Assembly (NCBI RefSeq): GCF_014851675.1
Contig: NZ_JACVAE010000003.1
Location: 434,001-498,000 of the forward strand
DNA length: 64,000 nt
Direction: 5' to 3'
Source of the DNA: Rhizobium sp. ARZ01
GTDB taxonomy: Bacteria > Pseudomonadota > Alphaproteobacteria > Rhizobiales > Rhizobiaceae
In this document: positions 47,898 to 58,698 of the stretch, one piece after another
Layout: every line of letters starts with the position of its first letter
Numbering within the stretch: position 1 is the stretch's first letter
Translations under genes and position numbers: made by a program
The notes under the pieces: generated by a model
Databases searched by the model: none
What the model was told of the DNA's origin: nothing
The model's input: only the letters and a program-made list of their open reading frames with translations

Positions 47898-48404
47898 ATG
47901 GTCTTTCGCACCCACATAGCGACATGGGTTCTTTCCGGGCTCCTCGCAAGCACAGCCGTCGCGGCGGAGTGCAAGCAGGAGCGCGCGATTTACACGGACC
48001 GCGACGGTGCGTACGAACTCGCCTTCGAGCCGGTCGGCTCCGCGGCTGCAGCCGTGACGCACCGTTTCAAGGTGAAGGCTCTGAAGGGCGATCTCCTGCT
48101 CGACGGAAACATCATGATGGGTGACGAGGTGGTCCGCTCGATCGGCATGGTCATGCACAATTGCCCGGAAGGCGATGTCACCGGTGAGGAGATTGCCGCC
48201 TGCACCGTCTGGCAGGGCGTTATGTATCCGCTCGACCAGGCCGGGACGCCGTCCGAACTTGTCCCTGCCGAAGGAGCTGGCGCTGCGGACCGGCTGCTGC
48301 TTGCCGGCTTTGGTCCGGCGCTGCGCTTTTCCAATGCCTGGGAAGAAAAGAAGCTCTCCGTCGCGCCCTGGGACGTATTGACCTACAAGGGGTGCGCGCA
48401 GTGA
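47898..48404 (+). CDS. Exported protein of unknown function
   Basis: A 168-residue protein with a signal peptide (about 1-22, TWVLSGLLASTAVAAE). The mature part has four cysteines (AECKQE, HNCPEGD, AACTVWQ and KGCAQ) that may form two disulfides in the periplasm. I do not recognise the family. It begins three bases after the LysE-like gene, and its stop overlaps the GTG start of the next gene, so translation is coupled on both sides. Confidence 0.78.
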   Translation: MVFRTHIATWVLSGLLASTAVAAECKQERAIYTDRDGAYELAFEPVGSAAAAVTHRFKVKALKGDLLLDGNIMMGDEVVRSIGMVMHNCPEGDVTGEEIAACTVWQGVMYPLDQAGTPSELVPAEGAGAADRLLLAGFGPALRFSNAWEEKKLSVAPWDVLTYKGCAQ

Positions 48405-49153
48405 CAGACCATCCCGTCCTTCTCGTGACCGGCGGAAGCCGGGGTATCGGTGCGAGTGTCTGCCGGCTTGCCGCGTCTGCCGGATGGCAGGTGGCGGTGA
48501 ACTACGCGTCGAATGCGGCGGCGGCGGACGCGATCGTCGCCGATATCCGCGCTGCCGGTGGTTCGGCGGTCGCGATCGAGGGGGATGTCGGCACCGAAGT
48601 CGGCCTCGCTTCGATCTTCTCGGCTGTCGATGCAACCTTTTCCCGGCTCGACGGACTCGTGAACAATGCCGGCATCATCGGTCACCCGGCCAGAGTCGAC
48701 GAGATCTCGGTCGAGCGGCTCGACCGGATGTTTGCCGTCAACGTCATCGGATCGATCCGCTGCGCGCAGGAGGCGGTGCGCCGCATGTCGACCCGGCACG
48801 GCGGCAGGGGAGGGGCGATCGTCAATGTCTCGTCCATGGCGGCCCTGATCGGCGCGGCCGGCCAATACGTCGACTATGCCGCGACGAAGGGGGCGATCGA
48901 GAGCTTTACCGTGGGCCTGGCGCGCGAGGTTGCGGCCGAGGGCATCCGCGTCAATCTCGTCCGTCCCGGGATCATCGACACTGATATCCATGCGTCCGGC
49001 GGCCTGCCGGATCGAGCGGCCGAGATGGCGCCGAACATACCGATGCAGCGACCGGGCTCACCCGATGAAGTTGCGCAATCCATTCTCTATCTACTCTCCG
49101 ACGCGGCATCCTATGTGACGGGTGCCGCCCTCAACGTTAGCGGCGGCCGGTAG
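48401..49153 (+). CDS. Short-chain dehydrogenase/reductase (FabG-like)
   Basis: A 250-residue classical SDR. The cofactor motif is VTGGSRGIGASVCRLA near residues 9-24, NNAGIIG near 87, and the catalytic Ser-Tyr-Lys set appears in IVNVSSMAALIG and YVDYAATKGAIESFT. The Arg-rich start of the cofactor loop is not decisive for NADP versus NAD. It resembles sugar or 3-oxoacyl reductases; the substrate is unknown. It starts at a GTG inside the stop of the previous gene (GTGA). Confidence 0.93.
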   Translation: MTDHPVLLVTGGSRGIGASVCRLAASAGWQVAVNYASNAAAADAIVADIRAAGGSAVAIEGDVGTEVGLASIFSAVDATFSRLDGLVNNAGIIGHPARVDEISVERLDRMFAVNVIGSIRCAQEAVRRMSTRHGGRGGAIVNVSSMAALIGAAGQYVDYAATKGAIESFTVGLAREVAAEGIRVNLVRPGIIDTDIHASGGLPDRAAEMAPNIPMQRPGSPDEVAQSILYLLSDAASYVTGAALNVSGGR

Positions 49154-49178
49154 CCGTCGCCCTCAGGAAGGACTTTTC

Positions 49179-50585
<1,407 letters not shown>

Positions 50586-50621
50586 AAACGCAAACGGCGC
50601 ATTAAATTTTGTCCACTTTCG

Positions 50622-50658
50622 AAACCGCGGCTTGTCGAACAGGTCGCGGTTTGTATTT
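50622..50658 (+). terminator. Terminator-like hairpin after lpdA
   Basis: AAACCGCG (50622-50629) pairs with CGCGGTTT (50645-50652) across a 15-base loop, followed by GTATTTT. It lies 37 bases past the lpdA stop and would close the mdh-suc-lpd transcript. Confidence 0.65.
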
Positions 50659-50701
50659 TCAGGATGTCGATTAAGCTAACATCTTGATAAAAGGCAATAA
50701 A

Positions 50702-51202
50702 ATGCGTTCTGCAGTAGTTTTGTCCTATTCGGTGCCCTTCCGCCTGGTCCACTGGCTGATGGCCGCTCTCATCCTGTTTAATCTTCTCTTTGCCGAAGAC
50801 ATGGCAACGCTCTGGCGTGTGGTACGCGACGGCGGCACGCCGTCTGCGGATCAGGTCTCGGCGGCCAACATTCATGCCTATGTCGGAATCGCCGTGCTCT
50901 GTCTTGCCGTCGTCCGAATCCTGCTGCGCCTGACGCAGGGGGCGCCTGAGGCACCGGCGGAGGAACCGCCGCTCTTTAGAACGGCGGCCAAGGTCGCGCA
51001 TGCGGCGTTCTATCTGCTCTTTTTCGCCCTGCCGCTCAGCGGGATGGCTGCCTACTATTTGGGGATCGGCGGGGCTGCGCTGCCGCACGGGGGGCCGCTG
51101 AAACTGGCCATGTGGGTCCTGATCGCCGTCCATGTCGGCGCGTTGTTCGTCCATCAGTTCCGCTGGAAAACCACAGTCGCTCAACGCATGACGAAGGGCT
51201 GA
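50702..51202 (+). CDS. Cytochrome b561 (di-heme, bacterial YodB type)
   Basis: A 166-residue protein with four helices. The heme histidines sit in FRLVHWLMAALILFN, in ANIHAYVGIAVLCLAVVRI, in FRTAAKVAHAAFYLLFFALP and in LIAVHVGALFVHQF. Bacterial b561 proteins move electrons between quinol and periplasmic acceptors such as superoxide. The ATG at 50702 is preferred over a TTG at 50684. It appears to stand alone. Confidence 0.92.
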   Translation: MRSAVVLSYSVPFRLVHWLMAALILFNLLFAEDMATLWRVVRDGGTPSADQVSAANIHAYVGIAVLCLAVVRILLRLTQGAPEAPAEEPPLFRTAAKVAHAAFYLLFFALPLSGMAAYYLGIGGAALPHGGPLKLAMWVLIAVHVGALFVHQFRWKTTVAQRMTKG

Positions 51203-51240
51203 GGGGTTTCTTGAGGGTGCGGTGCGCCGGCAGGTGCTCG

Positions 51241-52326
51241 TCACCTACCGATCGCGGTCACGGTAAATCCCTGCTGCCGCAAGAGTTCGATCAACCCCTC
51301 CTTGCCCGGCAGGTGAAGGGCTCCGACGGCGACGAAGGTATTGCCGTTTTCCAGGATGGGGGCTGCGCGTTCGGCCATGCGGTGGTTGCGGTCGATGATG
51401 ATACGCTGCTCGAAATCGGCATAGGCGTCCGCGTCCGCTTCCCCCTCCGGCACGGCGGCGCGCATCATCGGCATGATCATGGCGGTCTGGCCTGCCAGAT
51501 AGAGCTGGCTCATCGTCTCGATCACGTCCTCGATCCCATCGCCGAGCTGGACCGTCTGGACGAGACCTGCAAGCTGCGGCTCGATCGGCAGCGCGTCGAG
51601 GGCGGAGATCTGCTCGAGCAGCGTTTCCAGTCCCTTGAGTGTCTTGCCGTTGGGGATCGCATCCTTCGCGAGCTTCTGGTCCAGAAAGGCGGCGCCGGCC
51701 TGCTTGCGTGCCATTTCGCAGGCTGGCAGCGCCACGAAACTTGCGATCATCCAGGGCTTCATCCGTGACACTGCGGCCAGCGACATGCCCCGCGCCTTCA
51801 ACCCGTCTGCGAGGATCGCCGAATCCTTTTCGCCAAGCAGGCCGGTGATCGTGCGTCCGTCTGTGAACATGGTCAGGTCCGGGCGCGCGAGAAGCGCGAC
51901 ACTCGCCCTCTTCTCATCGGCGATCTCGTCGGACTCGACAACAACGGTTCCGGCCTCGTCATATGCCTTCCGTGCGCCTTCCGGCATCGCGAGCACGCGA
52001 GGGTCGGTGACGTGCATGGTGCCAAGCAGGAAGGAAGGCTTCGTTCCGGCTCTCTCGATCTTCCAAAAAATGCCTTCGCCGTTGGGCGTCGCCTTCGCTT
52101 CCTCGACCAGCCGAGCATAGGATGCCGGGTCACTGGCCTGCATTCGCGTGAGCAGGTTCTCGCCGCCGCAGGTGGGGTCCTCGGCCGCATGCGCGGGCGA
52201 AAGCGAAAGCAATACGAGGAGGAGCGCCGCAGCCATGACGACGTGTAGCATCGCCATCAGCCATAGGGCCGAATCCGCCAAGCGATCCGCAACGTTGTTT
52301 CGGACTTCGAAGGGGAATTTGGTCAT
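51241..52326 (-). CDS. TraB/GumN family protein
   Basis: A 361-residue exported or membrane-anchored protein: a hydrophobic segment at about 24-48 (MAMLHVVMAAALLLVLLS) ends in AHA and may be a signal peptide. The TraB/GumN domain is recognised by FLLGTMHVTDPRVLAMP and by the ending FVAVGALHLPGKEGLIELL, each with a conserved Gly-His pair (GTMH, GALH). The family is related to Tiki-type metalloproteases. The ATG at 52326 has AAGGAAA upstream. It converges with the cytochrome b561 gene. Confidence 0.92.
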   Translation of the reverse strand: MTKFPFEVRNNVADRLADSALWLMAMLHVVMAAALLLVLLSLSPAHAAEDPTCGGENLLTRMQASDPASYARLVEEAKATPNGEGIFWKIERAGTKPSFLLGTMHVTDPRVLAMPEGARKAYDEAGTVVVESDEIADEKRASVALLARPDLTMFTDGRTITGLLGEKDSAILADGLKARGMSLAAVSRMKPWMIASFVALPACEMARKQAGAAFLDQKLAKDAIPNGKTLKGLETLLEQISALDALPIEPQLAGLVQTVQLGDGIEDVIETMSQLYLAGQTAMIMPMMRAAVPEGEADADAYADFEQRIIIDRNHRMAERAAPILENGNTFVAVGALHLPGKEGLIELLRQQGFTVTAIGR

Positions 52327-52456
52327 GGCGATCGCTTTTCCTTGTGATGGTGGCGTGACCGTACCCGCCGCGCCCTCACATTCCCTTAACGCCCCAATTG
52401 GCACCGCGCCGTCCGCCTGTTTTCATGGCATGGCTGCCGGGCAATTGCGTGGCGGT

Positions 52457-53392
52457 TCAGGCGCGTGGATGCGCCCGGTCATAGATCTCCAGCAGCCTTG
52501 CGGAATCGACCCCCGTGTAGACCTGGGTAGTCGAAAGGCTTGCGTGCCCGAGAAGCTCCTGGATCGTGCGCAGGTCTCCGCCGCCGGCGAGCAGATGCGT
52601 GGCAAAGGAATGGCGCAACGCATGCGGGGTCGCACTGTCCGGCAGGCCGAAGGCGCCGCGCAGTTTCTGCATCTCGCGTTGGATGATTGCCGCCTGCAGC
52701 GGGCCGCCGCGGGCGCCGCGAAAGAGCGGCTTGTCTTTTGCCAGCGGGTAGGGGCAAAGACGGAGGTAGTCCTCGATGCCCTGCCGGGCGATCTCGAGGA
52801 GCGGGACGATGCGGGTCTTGCCGCCCTTGCCGGTGATACGCAACGCGCTGGTGCCGCCGGCGAAATCGTCTGGCGTCAGCGACAGGGCTTCGGAGATGCG
52901 CAGGCCGCAACCGTAAAGCAACGTCAGGACCGCGGCATTGCGAACGCTGATCCAGGGCTCTTCGGCCAGTTGCGCGCCGGGTTCGACGATTGCAAGCGCC
53001 TGCTGGTCGGTGAGCGGTTTAGGGAGGGATTTCGGCTGCTTCGGCGAACGGATCGCGGCAGCGCCGGCGGCATTGGCGAGGCCCTTGCGTTCGAGATGGC
53101 GCAGGAAGGAGCGCAGGCCGGCAAGACCGCGCCCCAGCGTTCGGGCACCGACGCCGTCTCGCCGGCGGGCTGCCAGAAATCCGCGCAGATCGGCGGGGCG
53201 CATGTTGTCGATGTCCTTCAGCCGCGCGGGAGCGGCGAGGTGGCCGGTCATGAAGGCGAGGAACTGCCGCGTGTCGCGCTCGTAGGCATCCAGCGTATTG
53301 TCCGAAAGGCGCCGTTCGTCCGCCAGAGCGGCAAGCCAGGCGGCGCGTTCATCCAAAAGCGCCTGGTCGGCGATGATGAGCAGTTGATCCAT
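52457..53392 (-). CDS. xerC: Tyrosine recombinase XerC
   Basis: A 311-residue recombinase that, with XerD, resolves chromosome dimers at dif. The N-terminal SAM-like domain includes LSDNTLDAYERDTRQFLAFM; catalytic residues are in GCGLRISEALSL (Arg), GKGGKTRIVPL (Lys), HALRHSFATHLLAGG (His, Arg), and LGHASLSTTQVYTGV (His and nucleophilic Tyr). The ATG at 53392 gives the normal XerC length. Full catalytic set and size argue against a phage integrase. Confidence 0.95.
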   Translation of the reverse strand: MDQLLIIADQALLDERAAWLAALADERRLSDNTLDAYERDTRQFLAFMTGHLAAPARLKDIDNMRPADLRGFLAARRRDGVGARTLGRGLAGLRSFLRHLERKGLANAAGAAAIRSPKQPKSLPKPLTDQQALAIVEPGAQLAEEPWISVRNAAVLTLLYGCGLRISEALSLTPDDFAGGTSALRITGKGGKTRIVPLLEIARQGIEDYLRLCPYPLAKDKPLFRGARGGPLQAAIIQREMQKLRGAFGLPDSATPHALRHSFATHLLAGGGDLRTIQELLGHASLSTTQVYTGVDSARLLEIYDRAHPRA

Positions 53393-53521
53393 CGAAATCC
53401 CGTTCGTCTTGGCCGCATCCTGCCGCCACACGGTTAGGGATTTGCTAACATTGACTTCGCAACTGTCACGCTTAGATCATATGGAATTGCGATACCGGGC
53501 CGAACTGGGACGGGGGACCTC

Positions 53522-54424
53522 ATGGCAAGGCGCGATTCAGCAACGGTCTTCGCCCAGTTCGCACAGACACTGGCGCTCGTATCGCACGGACAGCCCGGAC
53601 ACATCGTCGATACACTGATTGCCGAGCGCGGCACGCACATCGTCCGCCATCCGCTCTGGCCGCTTCTGCGGCCGTTTTTCTACTCAGTCCTGAACTATCG
53701 CCGCGCGATCGAGTTCGCGGACGCCGTGGCCAACTTGCCGGGCTACCAGGCCTTCGAGCTCCTCAGCAACACACTGAAGTTGGACGTGGCCGTACGCAAC
53801 GAAGAACGGATCCCGGCTGTTGGAGGGTTCCTTCTGGTCAGCAACCATCCCACTGGGATCGCTGACGGTATTGCCATATTCGACCTGATGAAGAACCGCA
53901 GGCCGGACATGATGTTCTTCGCCAACCGCGATGCCATCCGCGTCAATCCGCGCTTTGCCGAGATGATCATTCCGGTTGAATGGCGCGAGGAGCACAAGAG
54001 CAAGATCAAGACGCGCGAGACGCTGGTCATCACGAGCCAGGCGATTGCCGAGGGAAAAGCCGCAATCCTCTTCCCTTCCGGCCGAATCGCCTATTGGAAC
54101 GAAGGTCAGCTGACCGAGCGACCATGGAAGCTGTCGGCCGTGTCGCTTGCGCGCAAGTATGAGCTGCCGATCCTGCCGGTCCATATGTCGGCACGCAATT
54201 CCGGCCTGTTTTACTGGCTGGCCAAATGGTCGACCGAACTACGCGACATGACCGTCTTTCACGAGCTTCTGAACAAGAAGGGCAACCGGTTCGAATTCAC
54301 GATCGGCAACGTGATCCAACCTGACGAACTGGCGGGTGACCCAGTGGACGTCACCAAAGCCTTGGAGCGCCATAGCGTCTTCTCGCTGGCGAACGATCCG
54401 AACGCGCCGTTCTGCCTTGGTTGA
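53522..54424 (+). CDS. PlsC-type lysophospholipid acyltransferase
   Basis: A 300-residue acyltransferase of the 1-acyl-glycerol-3-phosphate family. The catalytic H-x4-D motif is in VSNHPTGIADGIAIFD near residue 110, and the substrate motif FPSGRIAYW appears near 180. No long membrane helix is obvious, so it is probably peripheral. Rhizobia have several PlsC paralogues, so this may act on ornithine lipids or lysophosphatidate. Its stop overlaps a TTG of the following frame (TTGA). Confidence 0.88.
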   Translation: MARRDSATVFAQFAQTLALVSHGQPGHIVDTLIAERGTHIVRHPLWPLLRPFFYSVLNYRRAIEFADAVANLPGYQAFELLSNTLKLDVAVRNEERIPAVGGFLLVSNHPTGIADGIAIFDLMKNRRPDMMFFANRDAIRVNPRFAEMIIPVEWREEHKSKIKTRETLVITSQAIAEGKAAILFPSGRIAYWNEGQLTERPWKLSAVSLARKYELPILPVHMSARNSGLFYWLAKWSTELRDMTVFHELLNKKGNRFEFTIGNVIQPDELAGDPVDVTKALERHSVFSLANDPNAPFCLG

Positions 54425-54471
54425 ACGCATTTCTCCTTTTCTCCGGCGCGCGGAATCGCTTAGGTAGGGCC

Positions 54472-55605
54472 ATGTTGCTGCGCTCCATGCTCGCTGAAAA
54501 CTATCGTTCGCTCCGGTCGATCCGCATGGATCTCGGCCAGGTCAATCTGTTCGTCGGTGCGAACGGGACCGGGAAATCGAACCTCTATCGCTCGTTGCAG
54601 CTTGTTCAGGCGGCGGTGCGCGGCACCTTCGCGCAGGAGGTCGCGGCCGAAGGCGGGATGGCCTCGGTGCTGTGGACCGGCCGAAGGCGCCCGAACGAAC
54701 CGATCCGCATCCGGCTTGAGGCGGAACTGCTCGACGAGGAACGGGCGATCACCTTTCGCTACCGGATCGAGGCCGGATTGCGGCCACCGGCGGCGGCGGG
54801 CTTCGCCTTCGAGCCGCAGATCAATACGGAGGAACTGGCGATCCAAACCGGGAGCCGGCCGGTGACGATGCTGAAGCGCGCCGGACCCGGGATCATGGTG
54901 CGCAACGAAGCGGGGCGGATGGAGGAGCATCCGGAGCAGGCGTTGACTTCCGAGACTGCACTGGCCCTGCTCGGCGATGCCGGGCACTATCCGGAAATAG
55001 GAACCTTTCGCCGTGCAGTTTCGCAATGGCGCTTCTTCCATGGTTTTCGGACGGACCGAGAATCGCCGCTGCGGCAACCCTGTCTGGCGGTGACCGCGCC
55101 AATGCTGGACGAGGACGGCCGAAATCTGGCGGCGGTGTTTGCAACCCTGACGCACATCCGGCAGGATACGGTCGATCTCGACCGCGCTGTTGCGGATGCT
55201 TTCGAAGGCGCCACCCTGTCGGTGTCCGAACCGGGCGAGTTCGCTTCCTTCGGGCTGGTCTTCCCGCAGTTCCCGCAGCGTGTTTTTCATCCGCGCGAAC
55301 TGTCCGATGGCCAGATCCGTTTTCTGGCGTTGGCAGCGGCGTTGCTGTCCTACCGCAGTCCGCCGCTGGTCGCGCTGAACGAGCCGGAGGCAAGCCTGCA
55401 TCCGTCGATGCTTCCGGCGCTGGCAGAAATGATCGCGCAAGCCGCTCGCTCCAGCCAGGTCTGGCTCGTCACGCATTCTGAGCTTTTGGCGCGCGAGGTA
55501 GAGCAGCGCTGCGGGACGCGCGCAAAGCGCGTGATCCGCAATGAGGGCGCCACCTGTATTGAGGGCATGCGCCTGACCGGCGAGATCGCCGAGGAGGACG
55601 CTTGA
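54472..55605 (+). CDS. AAA-type ATPase (AAA_21, SMC/ABC-like)
   Basis: A 377-residue protein with an N-terminal Walker A in LFVGANGTGKSNLYRSL, an ABC-like signature LSDGQIRFLALAAALL, a Walker B-like VALNEPEASLHPSMLP and a following THSELLA. It resembles the ATPase part of OLD-family and RecF-like proteins, but there is no Toprim nuclease domain. I chose the ATG at 54472 with AGGTAGGG upstream; a TTG at 54421 overlapping the plsC stop would add 17 residues. Function unknown. Confidence 0.85.
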   Translation: MLLRSMLAENYRSLRSIRMDLGQVNLFVGANGTGKSNLYRSLQLVQAAVRGTFAQEVAAEGGMASVLWTGRRRPNEPIRIRLEAELLDEERAITFRYRIEAGLRPPAAAGFAFEPQINTEELAIQTGSRPVTMLKRAGPGIMVRNEAGRMEEHPEQALTSETALALLGDAGHYPEIGTFRRAVSQWRFFHGFRTDRESPLRQPCLAVTAPMLDEDGRNLAAVFATLTHIRQDTVDLDRAVADAFEGATLSVSEPGEFASFGLVFPQFPQRVFHPRELSDGQIRFLALAAALLSYRSPPLVALNEPEASLHPSMLPALAEMIAQAARSSQVWLVTHSELLAREVEQRCGTRAKRVIRNEGATCIEGMRLTGEIAEEDA

Positions 55606-55657
55606 GCTCCGTCGTCTGCGCCGCTCCGGTTTTCCCATCACACGGGGAAAGCGTGCG

Positions 55658-57862
55658 ATGAACCGTATGTCCGACGACCTGTTCGGCGGGCCGCCCGCGC
55701 CGCGCACCGTCCCCGTTCTGGTGCCGATGCCGGCTCCGCGCCCCTATTCCTATGCCGTGCCGGATGGCATGGCCGTGGAGCCGGGCTCGATCGTTCAGGT
55801 TCCGCTCGGCTCGCGTCTCGTTTCCGGTGTCGTCTGGGACCGGGATAGCGATGACACGGTCGATCCGAAGAAGCTGCGGCCGATCGAAAAGGCGTTTGAT
55901 TGCCCGCCGCTGACGAAGGAAATGCGAACATTTATCGGCTGGGTTTCCGCCTATACGCTCACGCCGCCGGGGCTGGTGGCGCGCATGGCGCTCCGTGCGC
56001 CCGCCGCCTTCGACCCCGAGCCGATGGTCGAAGGCTTGCGCTTTACCGGGCTTCGGCCGGAGCGCCTAACGCCGGCGCGCGAACGGGTGCTGGCGCTGGC
56101 CGAAGAAGGCGTTCCGTGGACCCGTTCCGGCCTTGCACACGCAGCCGGCGCCTCCTCAAGTGTCATCGACGGGCTCACAGCGCAGGGCAGTTTCGAAACG
56201 GTCTTCCTGCCGCCACCGCCGGTCGTTGCCAGACCCGATCCCGATTATGTCGCGCCACGGCTGGAAGGGCCGCAGACAGATGCGGCGGCCGACCTCGTAG
56301 AGCAGGTGCGCGCCGGCCGTTTCAGTGTCGCGCTGATCGACGGCATCACCGGCTCGGGCAAGACGGAGGTCTATTTCGAGGCGATCGCCGAAACGCTACG
56401 CCAGGGCCGGCAGGTGCTGATCCTGTTGCCGGAAATTGCGCTGACGGCCAGTTTCCTCGAACGCTTCCAGGACCGATTCGGCTCCAAGCCGGCAGAGTGG
56501 CATTCCGACCTGGCGCCGCGGACCCGCGAAAAGGTGTGGCGGCAGGTGACGACGGGCGAGGTACGCGTTGTTGCAGGCGCGCGCTCGGCGCTGTTTCTGC
56601 CGTTCGAGGATCTTGGCCTTGTCATCGTCGACGAGGAGCATGACCCCGCCTACAAGCAGGAGGACCGCGTCTTCTACAATGCTCGCGACATGGCGGTGGT
56701 GCGCGCGCGGATCGGCGATTTTCCAGCCGTGCTTGTCTCGGCGACACCTTCCGTCGAGAGTCGCGTCAACGCCGATAGCGGTCGCTACCAGGCTCTGCAC
56801 CTGCCGACGCGTTTCGGCGAGGCGGCGTTGCCGGACCTGCATCTTATCGACCTGCGCCGCCATCCGCCGCAACGTGGCGGGTTTCTCTCGCCGGTCTTGC
56901 TGCGCGCGATCGGCAAGACGGTGGAACGCGGCGAACAGGCGCTGCTTTTCCTCAACCGCCGCGGATACGCGCCCCTGACGCTCTGCCGCGTCTGCGGCCA
57001 TAGATTCCAGTGCCCGCAATGCTCCAGCTGGCTGGTCGAGCACCGGTTTCGCGGCCAGATCCAGTGCCACCATTGCGGCTATGCCGAGCGAACCCCGGAA
57101 GCCTGCCCGGAATGTGGAACCTTCGATCATCTGGCCGCCTGCGGCCCGGGCGTGGAGCGTATTGCCGAGGAGGTCGAGAAACACTTTCCCGATGCGCGCA
57201 CGATCGTGCTTTCCTCCGACCTGATGGGGGTCAAGCGGCTTCGCCTCGAACTTGAAGCGATCGCCAAGGGGGAGGCGGACATCGTCATCGGCACCCAGTT
57301 GGTGGCGAAGGGCCACAATTTCCCGCTGATGACGCTGGTCGGCATCGTCGATGCGGATCTTGGCCTGTCGAACGGCGATCCGCGCGCGGCCGAGCGCACC
57401 TTCCAGCTTCTGTCGCAGGTGACGGGCCGCGCCGGCCGAACCGGCCTGAAGAGCCACGGCCTGATCCAGACCTATCAGCCGCTGCATCCTGTCATGCAGG
57501 CAATCGTGTCGGGTGATGCGCGAGATTTTTACGAGCGCGAGATCGGCGAGCGCGAGAAGGCAATGCTGCCGCCGTACGGCCGCCTGGCCTCTGTGATCGT
57601 CTCCGCCGACAGCCGCGCTGAAGCAGAAGGACACGCCCGGGCGCTACGGCAATCGGCGCCGGGCGTTTCCGGCATTGCCATCCTCGGTCCTGCCGAGGCG
57701 CCGCTGGCGCTGGTCCGCGGGCGCCACCGGTTTCGACTGCTCGTGCACGGGCAACGTTCCAGCGACATGCAGGCCTATCTGCAGTCAATGCTTGCGAAAG
57801 GACCAAAGGAACGCGGCTCCATCCTCGTGCAGGTCGACATCGACCCGCAGAGCTTCCTCTGA
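55658..57862 (+). CDS. priA: Primosomal protein N' (PriA helicase)
   Basis: A 734-residue replication-restart helicase. Walker A is GITGSGKTEVYFEA, the DEEH box sits in VIVDEEHDPAYKQ, and eight cysteines for two zinc ions lie in CRVCGHRFQCPQC, in CHHCG and in CPECG. The N-terminal 3'DNA-binding domain starts with RPYSYAVPDGM. Late motifs VIGTQLVAKGHNFP and VTGRAGRTGLKSHG complete the helicase. ATG at 55658; MSDDLFG at 55667 is an alternative start. Confidence 0.97.
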   Translation: MNRMSDDLFGGPPAPRTVPVLVPMPAPRPYSYAVPDGMAVEPGSIVQVPLGSRLVSGVVWDRDSDDTVDPKKLRPIEKAFDCPPLTKEMRTFIGWVSAYTLTPPGLVARMALRAPAAFDPEPMVEGLRFTGLRPERLTPARERVLALAEEGVPWTRSGLAHAAGASSSVIDGLTAQGSFETVFLPPPPVVARPDPDYVAPRLEGPQTDAAADLVEQVRAGRFSVALIDGITGSGKTEVYFEAIAETLRQGRQVLILLPEIALTASFLERFQDRFGSKPAEWHSDLAPRTREKVWRQVTTGEVRVVAGARSALFLPFEDLGLVIVDEEHDPAYKQEDRVFYNARDMAVVRARIGDFPAVLVSATPSVESRVNADSGRYQALHLPTRFGEAALPDLHLIDLRRHPPQRGGFLSPVLLRAIGKTVERGEQALLFLNRRGYAPLTLCRVCGHRFQCPQCSSWLVEHRFRGQIQCHHCGYAERTPEACPECGTFDHLAACGPGVERIAEEVEKHFPDARTIVLSSDLMGVKRLRLELEAIAKGEADIVIGTQLVAKGHNFPLMTLVGIVDADLGLSNGDPRAAERTFQLLSQVTGRAGRTGLKSHGLIQTYQPLHPVMQAIVSGDARDFYEREIGEREKAMLPPYGRLASVIVSADSRAEAEGHARALRQSAPGVSGIAILGPAEAPLALVRGRHRFRLLVHGQRSSDMQAYLQSMLAKGPKERGSILVQVDIDPQSFL

Positions 57863-58052
57863 TCGCAATGGGCAACGGTGTCAGATTGCCGCGCCAGCAG
57901 GCGGCGTCCGCAACCGAACGGTGACGCGGTCTTAGAAGTCAATTATCCCGCCGCGTCCAATCTTCGTGCATAACCAAGAGGAGCGGATTCCCTTGCTGCG
58001 TGTGATCGTGCGATAACGGGAACGGATTAGGGGCAAGCGCCGGAGAGCGTAC

Positions 58053-58436
58053 ATGGAATTCTACATTCCGACCGAGACAGGAGAGTTCCTCGCATTTTGC
58101 GGAGCGCTTGCTGCGCTGCTGCTCGGTCTCGTCGGTCTGTTTGCCCCGCGCCTGTCTCTGAGGGTCAGCGACCTTCAATTGCGCGAGGGCAGCACGGAGG
58201 GGTATTCTGCCGCCCGCTCGGTCGGCGGCTTCCATGCGGGGCTGGCGCTGTCCGCTTTGATGGTGGCGCAGGACTGGGCCTATCTCGCGGTCGGCTCAGC
58301 CTTCGCGCTGGCCGCCTTCGGTCGCATCCTCTCGATGATGTCGGACGCCTCCTTCGGCCTCAAGAATCTTGCTTTGCTCGCCGTGCAGCTGCTGCTCTGC
58401 GCGCTGCCGCTCGCCTATGTTTTCGGTTTCGTTTGA
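58053..58436 (+). CDS. Small four-helix membrane protein, function unknown
   Basis: A 127-residue protein with four predicted helices (about 11-30, 58-72, 74-90 and 100-124), the shape of DUF4345-like small membrane proteins. SARSVGGFHAGLALSALM and FGRILSMMSDASFG are its more distinctive stretches. No catalytic motif is visible. It lies 190 bases after priA and 262 before atpH. Confidence 0.75.
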   Translation: MEFYIPTETGEFLAFCGALAALLLGLVGLFAPRLSLRVSDLQLREGSTEGYSAARSVGGFHAGLALSALMVAQDWAYLAVGSAFALAAFGRILSMMSDASFGLKNLALLAVQLLLCALPLAYVFGFV

Positions 58437-58698
58437 GTAGGATTTTCTTTCTCAAGCGGGAAATTCGCGAGGGCGGATTCATTTTTGCCAAAATTCGGGA
58501 CAAGTCTTCCCGACTTATCACGGATTCCTGTGCCTCGGCGTGTTGCGAGTCTGAAGTTCCTATGCTAGACGAACCGCGAATTTCAGAAAACGCGGGCGTC
58601 CAGCCTTGCGAGAACTGAAAATAATCGCAACGAATTCAGGGTCTTGGGTTTACGGCCAGTCCGCAAGCTGCCGCTCTGGATGAAAATAAGAGAAGCTT

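Noticed and set aside
52457..53392. Tyrosine recombinase as a marker of an integrated element
   Set aside because: Length and motifs are those of housekeeping XerC; no attachment repeats or phage genes are near.
52148..53437. 429-codon plus-strand frame opposite xerC
   Set aside because: XerC on the minus strand has all catalytic residues; the plus-strand frame has none of any family.
54472..55605. Possible OLD-type anti-phage nuclease
   Set aside because: Only the ATPase head is present; no Toprim domain or UvrD-like partner (Gabija) is encoded nearby.
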